Assembly (NCBI RefSeq): GCF_003318255.1
Contig: NZ_QOCF01000002.1
Location: forward strand, 62,001 to 126,000
Length of the DNA stretch: 64,000 nt
Reading direction: 5' to 3'
DNA from: Ruegeria sp. A3M17
GTDB taxonomy: Bacteria > Pseudomonadota > Alphaproteobacteria > Rhodobacterales > Rhodobacteraceae
This document shows, piece after piece, positions 60,651 through 64,000 of this stretch. The stretch's first letter is position 1; each line of letters starts with the position of its first letter. A model generated the notes under the pieces. That model saw only the letters and a program-made list of their open reading frames with translations, made no database searches and was not told the origin of the DNA. Made by a program: the position numbers and the translations under genes.

Positions 60651-61607
60651 CTACCCCAGTGGATGCAGGCACGCCACTTTGTGGTCCGACCCGCTCAGTT
60701 CAGGCGGCGCGGCGCGGCATTCTTCGGTTGCAAGCCAACACCGTTGTGCAAAGGCGCAGCCTTTGGGGATGTTCATCGGGGACGGAAGCTCGCCTTCCAG
60801 TTTGATCCGATCCTTTCGCGCGTCGGGATCTGCGCGGGGCGTCGTCGACAAAAGAGCCTTGGAATAAGGATGTCGAGGGGCAGCAAACAGCTTTTCTTTC
60901 GGAGCTTTCTCAACCGCGCGGCCCAGATACATGACAATTACATCGTCGGCAAAATGCTTTACCACCGACAAATCATGCGAAATGAACAAATAGGCGAGGT
61001 TCAGGCGTTCCTGCAGTTCGACCAGCAGGTTAAGAATTTGCGACTGGATTGAGACGTCCAGTGCTGAAACCGGCTCATCCAGCACCAGCACCTTGGGGTT
61101 CAGCATCAGGGCGCGGGCGATTGCAATCCGCTGCCGCTGCCCGCCCGAAAACATGTGTGGGTAGCGGTCGTAATGTTCGGGGCGCAGCCCCACAAGGTCG
61201 ATCATTTCACGCGCGCGCGCTTCGCGGTCGGCTGCGGACATCTCGCGGCGGTTTATGATCAAAGGTTCTTGCAGGATTTGACCAATCCGTTGGCGCGGGT
61301 TGAGCGAGCCATAGGGATCCTGAAACACGATCTGTACAGTTTCACGCATCTGGGCCCATTTCGACGGAGTTATTTCAACGCCATCGATGGTCAGACTACC
61401 CGAGGTCGGTTCTTCGATCATCGTCACCACCCTTGCGAGGGTGGACTTCCCACAACCAGACTCTCCCACGATCGCCAGCGTTTTGCCCGGCCGCAGTTCG
61501 AAGTCCACGCCAGACAAGGCCTTGACCGTTGCGGCCTTCGACAACAACCCGCCTTTTACGGTATAAAATCTGGCCAATTCACTGGCCTGAACAATGGGGG
61601 CGGTCAT
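60651..61607 (-). CDS. dppF: Dpp-type ABC transporter ATPase (DppF-like)
   Basis: A 318-residue ATPase with Walker A VGESGCGKSTLARV, signature MFSGGQRQRIAIARAL, Walker B KVLVLDEPVSALDVS and the C-terminal oligopeptide-type tail with two Cys (GCAFAQRCWLATEEC). Its ATG overlaps the preceding ATPase gene by four bases. It is the last gene of a dppBCDF-type operon for peptides or other small solutes; no receptor gene is in the window. Confidence 0.9.
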   Translation of the reverse strand: MTAPIVQASELARFYTVKGGLLSKAATVKALSGVDFELRPGKTLAIVGESGCGKSTLARVVTMIEEPTSGSLTIDGVEITPSKWAQMRETVQIVFQDPYGSLNPRQRIGQILQEPLIINRREMSAADREARAREMIDLVGLRPEHYDRYPHMFSGGQRQRIAIARALMLNPKVLVLDEPVSALDVSIQSQILNLLVELQERLNLAYLFISHDLSVVKHFADDVIVMYLGRAVEKAPKEKLFAAPRHPYSKALLSTTPRADPDARKDRIKLEGELPSPMNIPKGCAFAQRCWLATEECRAAPPELSGSDHKVACLHPLG

Positions 61608-62581
61608 GCCAGCTCTCCAGTTGTTATCTTTTCAACGTAATGACAACGAGCCTTGCCGAATTCCGCACTGTGCGGGGTTGGGGGCAATGATCGGCAAAGA
61701 TCATCTGCATATTGGCATCTGGGACTGAACAGACACCCTTTTGGCCGGTCAAACTGCCCTGGAACGACGCCGGGAATGGTAGGCAGCATCTTTGACGTCG
61801 CCCGTTCCGGAAGCGCGTTGAGCAACGCCGTTGTGTAGGGGTGGCGCGGGGTGCGGAACAGGTCTTTGACTGCCTGCTCCTCGACCTTTTGGCCGGCGTA
61901 TTGGACTTGAACCCGCTCGGCGGTCTCGGCGACAACGCCCATATCATGAGTGATAAGGACCAAACCCATGCCCTGTTCGTCCCGAAGGCGAACCAACAGA
62001 TCAAGGATTTGCGCCTGAATGGTCACGTCCAATGCCGTCGTCGGCTCGTCCGCAATCAACAGTTTGGGTTTGCAGGCGATGGCCATCGCAATCATCACCC
62101 GCTGGTTCATGCCGCCAGACATCTGGTGCGGAAAAGTGTTCAGGCGGCTTTCCGGCGCGGGGATGCCGACCTGATCGAACAGCTCTATGGCGCGCTGGTG
62201 GCGTTCCTTCCGGTTCAGGCCCAGGTGGATGCGCAAGGCTTCCTTGATTTGGAAGCCAACGGTAAAGCAAGGATTCAGCGACGACATCGGTTCCTGAAAA
62301 ATCATGGCAATGTCTTTGCCAATGATCTTGCGCCGTTCACGGGCCGAGATTTTGGTCAGGTCAATGCCTTCGAAGCTTAGTTGGTCGGCCGTAATCGTGG
62401 CCGTCCAGGGTAGCAGACCCATCAATGCCAGCATCGACACCGATTTGCCCGAGCCGCTTTCGCCGACGATGGCCATCAACTCGCCCTTGTCGACCGACAG
62501 GTCAACACCATCCACAGCCCGGAACTGACCCGAGGCAGTTGCGAATTCAACGGTGAGGTTTCGGATATCCAACAGGCTCAT
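61604..62581 (-). CDS. dppD: Dpp-type ABC transporter ATPase (DppD-like)
   Basis: A 325-residue ATPase with Walker [15 protein letters not shown], signature [16 protein letters not shown], Walker [18 protein letters not shown] and the DppD C-terminal Cys-containing extension ([15 protein letters not shown]). Pairs with the DppF-like ATPase. Starts 4 nt after the permease stop. Confidence 0.9.
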   Translation of the reverse strand: MSLLDIRNLTVEFATASGQFRAVDGVDLSVDKGELMAIVGESGSGKSVSMLALMGLLPWTATITADQLSFEGIDLTKISARERRKIIGKDIAMIFQEPMSSLNPCFTVGFQIKEALRIHLGLNRKERHQRAIELFDQVGIPAPESRLNTFPHQMSGGMNQRVMIAMAIACKPKLLIADEPTTALDVTIQAQILDLLVRLRDEQGMGLVLITHDMGVVAETAERVQVQYAGQKVEEQAVKDLFRTPRHPYTTALLNALPERATSKMLPTIPGVVPGQFDRPKGCLFSPRCQYADDLCRSLPPTPHSAEFGKARCHYVEKITTGELA

Positions 62582-62585
62582 GTCG

Positions 62586-63488
62586 TCAGCTCCGCTTTAG
62601 TTTAGGGTCCAGCGCGTCGCGCAGACCGTCGCCCATCAGGTTGATGGCCAGCACCGTGACCAAGATGGCCAGACCGGGGAACGTCACCACCCACCACGCG
62701 CGCAGAATGAATTCGCGTGCTTCGGCCAGCATGGTGCCCCATTCCGGTGTGGGCGGCTGCGCGCCCATGCCCAGAAAGCCAAGGGCTGCGGCATCCAGAA
62801 TAGCGGTCGAAAACGACAGCGCCGCCTGAACGATGATCGGAGCCAGACAATTCGGCAGCACGGTCTTGAACATCAGCCGGGCCTTGCTGGCACCGGCAAC
62901 GCGAGCAGAGGTCACATAGTCCTTTTGCCGCTCTGCCAACACAGATGCCCGTGTCAAACGCACGTAATGCGGTTGGAACACAATGGCGATGGCGATCATC
63001 GCGTTGGTCAACGAGGGGCCAAGGATGGCGACCAGAACCAGCGCAAGCAGTAGCGAGGGGAAGGACAGGATGATATCCATCACCCGCATTATCATCGTAT
63101 CGACCCATTTGGGCGCGAAACCCGACAGCAGGCCGACAATCACCCCGCCCGTCACGGCCACACACACCACCACGATGCCGACAAAGAAGGAATAACGCGA
63201 TCCCATGATCAGCCGCGAAAGCATATCCCGGCCCAGCGGATCGGTGCCCAACGGGAAGGCCCAACTGCCGCCTTCTTGCCACGCAGGGGGCTGCAGAATG
63301 TGATTGCGGAACTGTTCAGTCGGGTCGTAGGGGGCCAACAAAGGTGCAAAAGCCGCACAGAAAACAAAAGCTGCAAAGACCCAAAGGCCCATCACCGCAC
63401 CGCGGTTTTCGCTGAAGTAGAACCAGAACTCTCGCAGGGCACTGGGGCGGTCTTCGGTTTTTGGTGGGGTCGCGGACAATTCAGCCAT
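62586..63488 (-). CDS. dppC: Dpp-type ABC transporter permease (DppC-like)
   Basis: A 300-residue permease with an N-terminal soluble tail, six hydrophobic segments and the BPD_transp_1 EAA-like loop ASVLAERQKDYVTSARVAGASKARLMF. FPLGTDPLGRDMLSRLIMGSRYSFFVG is the classic DppC motif. GGAGG before the tandem ATGs selects 63488. The start overlaps the stop of the DppB gene (TGATG). Confidence 0.9.
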   Translation of the reverse strand: MAELSATPPKTEDRPSALREFWFYFSENRGAVMGLWVFAAFVFCAAFAPLLAPYDPTEQFRNHILQPPAWQEGGSWAFPLGTDPLGRDMLSRLIMGSRYSFFVGIVVVCVAVTGGVIVGLLSGFAPKWVDTMIMRVMDIILSFPSLLLALVLVAILGPSLTNAMIAIAIVFQPHYVRLTRASVLAERQKDYVTSARVAGASKARLMFKTVLPNCLAPIIVQAALSFSTAILDAAALGFLGMGAQPPTPEWGTMLAEAREFILRAWWVVTFPGLAILVTVLAINLMGDGLRDALDPKLKRS

Positions 63489-64000
63489 CATCGCCTCCGG
63501 ATTTTGGGGTTGATGACGCCGTACAGGACATCGACCAGCAGGTTCACCAGCATGACGATCACGGCGATCATCAGCAGGCCGCCCTGCACCACCGGGTAGT
63601 CGCGGCGGAAGATGCTGTCGACCATCCACTTGCCGATACCGGGCCAGCTAAAGATTGTCTCGGTCAGGATCGCCCCGGCCAGCAATGTGCCGACTGACAG
63701 GCCAATCACTGTTATCACCGGGATCAGCGCATTGCGCAGCGCATGCAGCCCATTGATCCGTGCGGGGGCGAGGCCTTTGGCGCGGGCCGTGCGGATGTAA
63801 TCCTCACCCAACACTTCCAACATGGCCGAACGGGTCTGGCGCGCAATTACGGCCAAAGGGATTGTGCCCAAAACGATGGTCGGCAGGATCAGATGGCGTA
63901 CAGCCGATCCAAACGCCCCCTCCTGCCCAGACAGTAGGCTGTCGATCAACATGAAGCCTGTGACGCTCGGAAAGTAGTACAGCAAGTCGATCCGGCCTGA
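63488..64000 (-). CDS. dppB: Dpp-type ABC transporter permease (DppB-like), 5' end off window
   Basis: The last 170 residues of a DppB permease: LILPTIVLGTIPLAVIARQTRSAMLEVLGEDYIRTARAKGL is the EAA loop, and ETIFSWPGIGKWMVDSIFRRDYPVVQGG is the family C-terminal motif. The frame is open through the right edge (YYFPSVTGFM is internal), so the start lies beyond base 64000. Confidence 0.88.
   Translation of the reverse strand, partial: SGRIDLLYYFPSVTGFMLIDSLLSGQEGAFGSAVRHLILPTIVLGTIPLAVIARQTRSAMLEVLGEDYIRTARAKGLAPARINGLHALRNALIPVITVIGLSVGTLLAGAILTETIFSWPGIGKWMVDSIFRRDYPVVQGGLLMIAVIVMLVNLLVDVLYGVINPKIRRR

Overview
The window looks like a chromosomal or plasmid segment of an alphaproteobacterium of the Rhodobacteraceae (Roseobacter type). 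This is inferred from the mix of tripartite tricarboxylate (TTT), TAXI-TRAP and Dpp-type uptake systems, many aldehyde dehydrogenases, a 3,4-dihydroxyphenylacetate meta-cleavage operon, a phosphonoacetaldehyde dehydrogenase and moderately high GC. No tRNA, rRNA or CRISPR array was recognised.

Layout. (1) 1-7574: homoprotocatechuate operon hpaF-E-D-SSDH-G-H-I on the minus strand with divergent hpaR; the last gene, hpaI, runs off the left edge and is fused to a DUF2218 domain. (2) 7608-17356: class III aminotransferase and IclR regulator, divergent from a TTT transporter (tctCBA), an aldehyde dehydrogenase, a Tm-1-like/UPF0261 protein and a sulfatase, which form one operon. (3) 17357-18255: gene-poor stretch with a large inverted repeat and a deleted RidA gene. 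(4) 18256-26535: minus-strand module of TAXI-TRAP binding protein and permease, DadA-like oxidase, Asp/Glu racemase-type enzyme, TSUP exporter and D-cysteine desulfhydrase/L-cysteate lyase-type enzyme, with a divergent LysR. (5) 27191-34855: aldehyde dehydrogenase plus kynureninase, a nadX-lysR pair divergent from a DapA-family gene, then two decaying genes (EamA transporter, epimerase). (6) 35454-44693: antiporter with a cNMP-binding-like tail, exonuclease, alpha/beta-hydrolase/cyclase fusion, RidA with WYL regulator, MerR with DUF2938, isochorismatase-like hydrolase. (7) 44966-48439: mobile-element zone with a resolvase remnant, a frameshifted IS30 element and an ISNCY-type element that carries a DUF4279 gene between its ends. 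(8) 48617-53241: ycaO-tfuA-metalloprotease operon followed by a gene whose protein ends in seven perfect SGAKV repeats. (9) 53240-64000: TPR adenylate cyclase, GNAT acetyltransferase, amber-interrupted FAA hydrolase, phosphonoacetaldehyde dehydrogenase with a phnA remnant, GlxA- and GntR-type regulators and a Dpp-type ABC transporter cut by the right edge.

The most interesting locus is (8). YcaO plus TfuA is the enzyme pair known to install backbone thioamides. Here it sits with a cytosolic HEXXH metalloprotease and a protein that has a folded-looking N-terminal part and a repetitive C-terminal tail. That is the architecture expected of a ribosomally made peptide with a repeated core, so I propose an undescribed thioamide (or azoline) RiPP-like system. 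The competing reading is that the tail is a short pentapeptide-repeat variant unrelated to YcaO.
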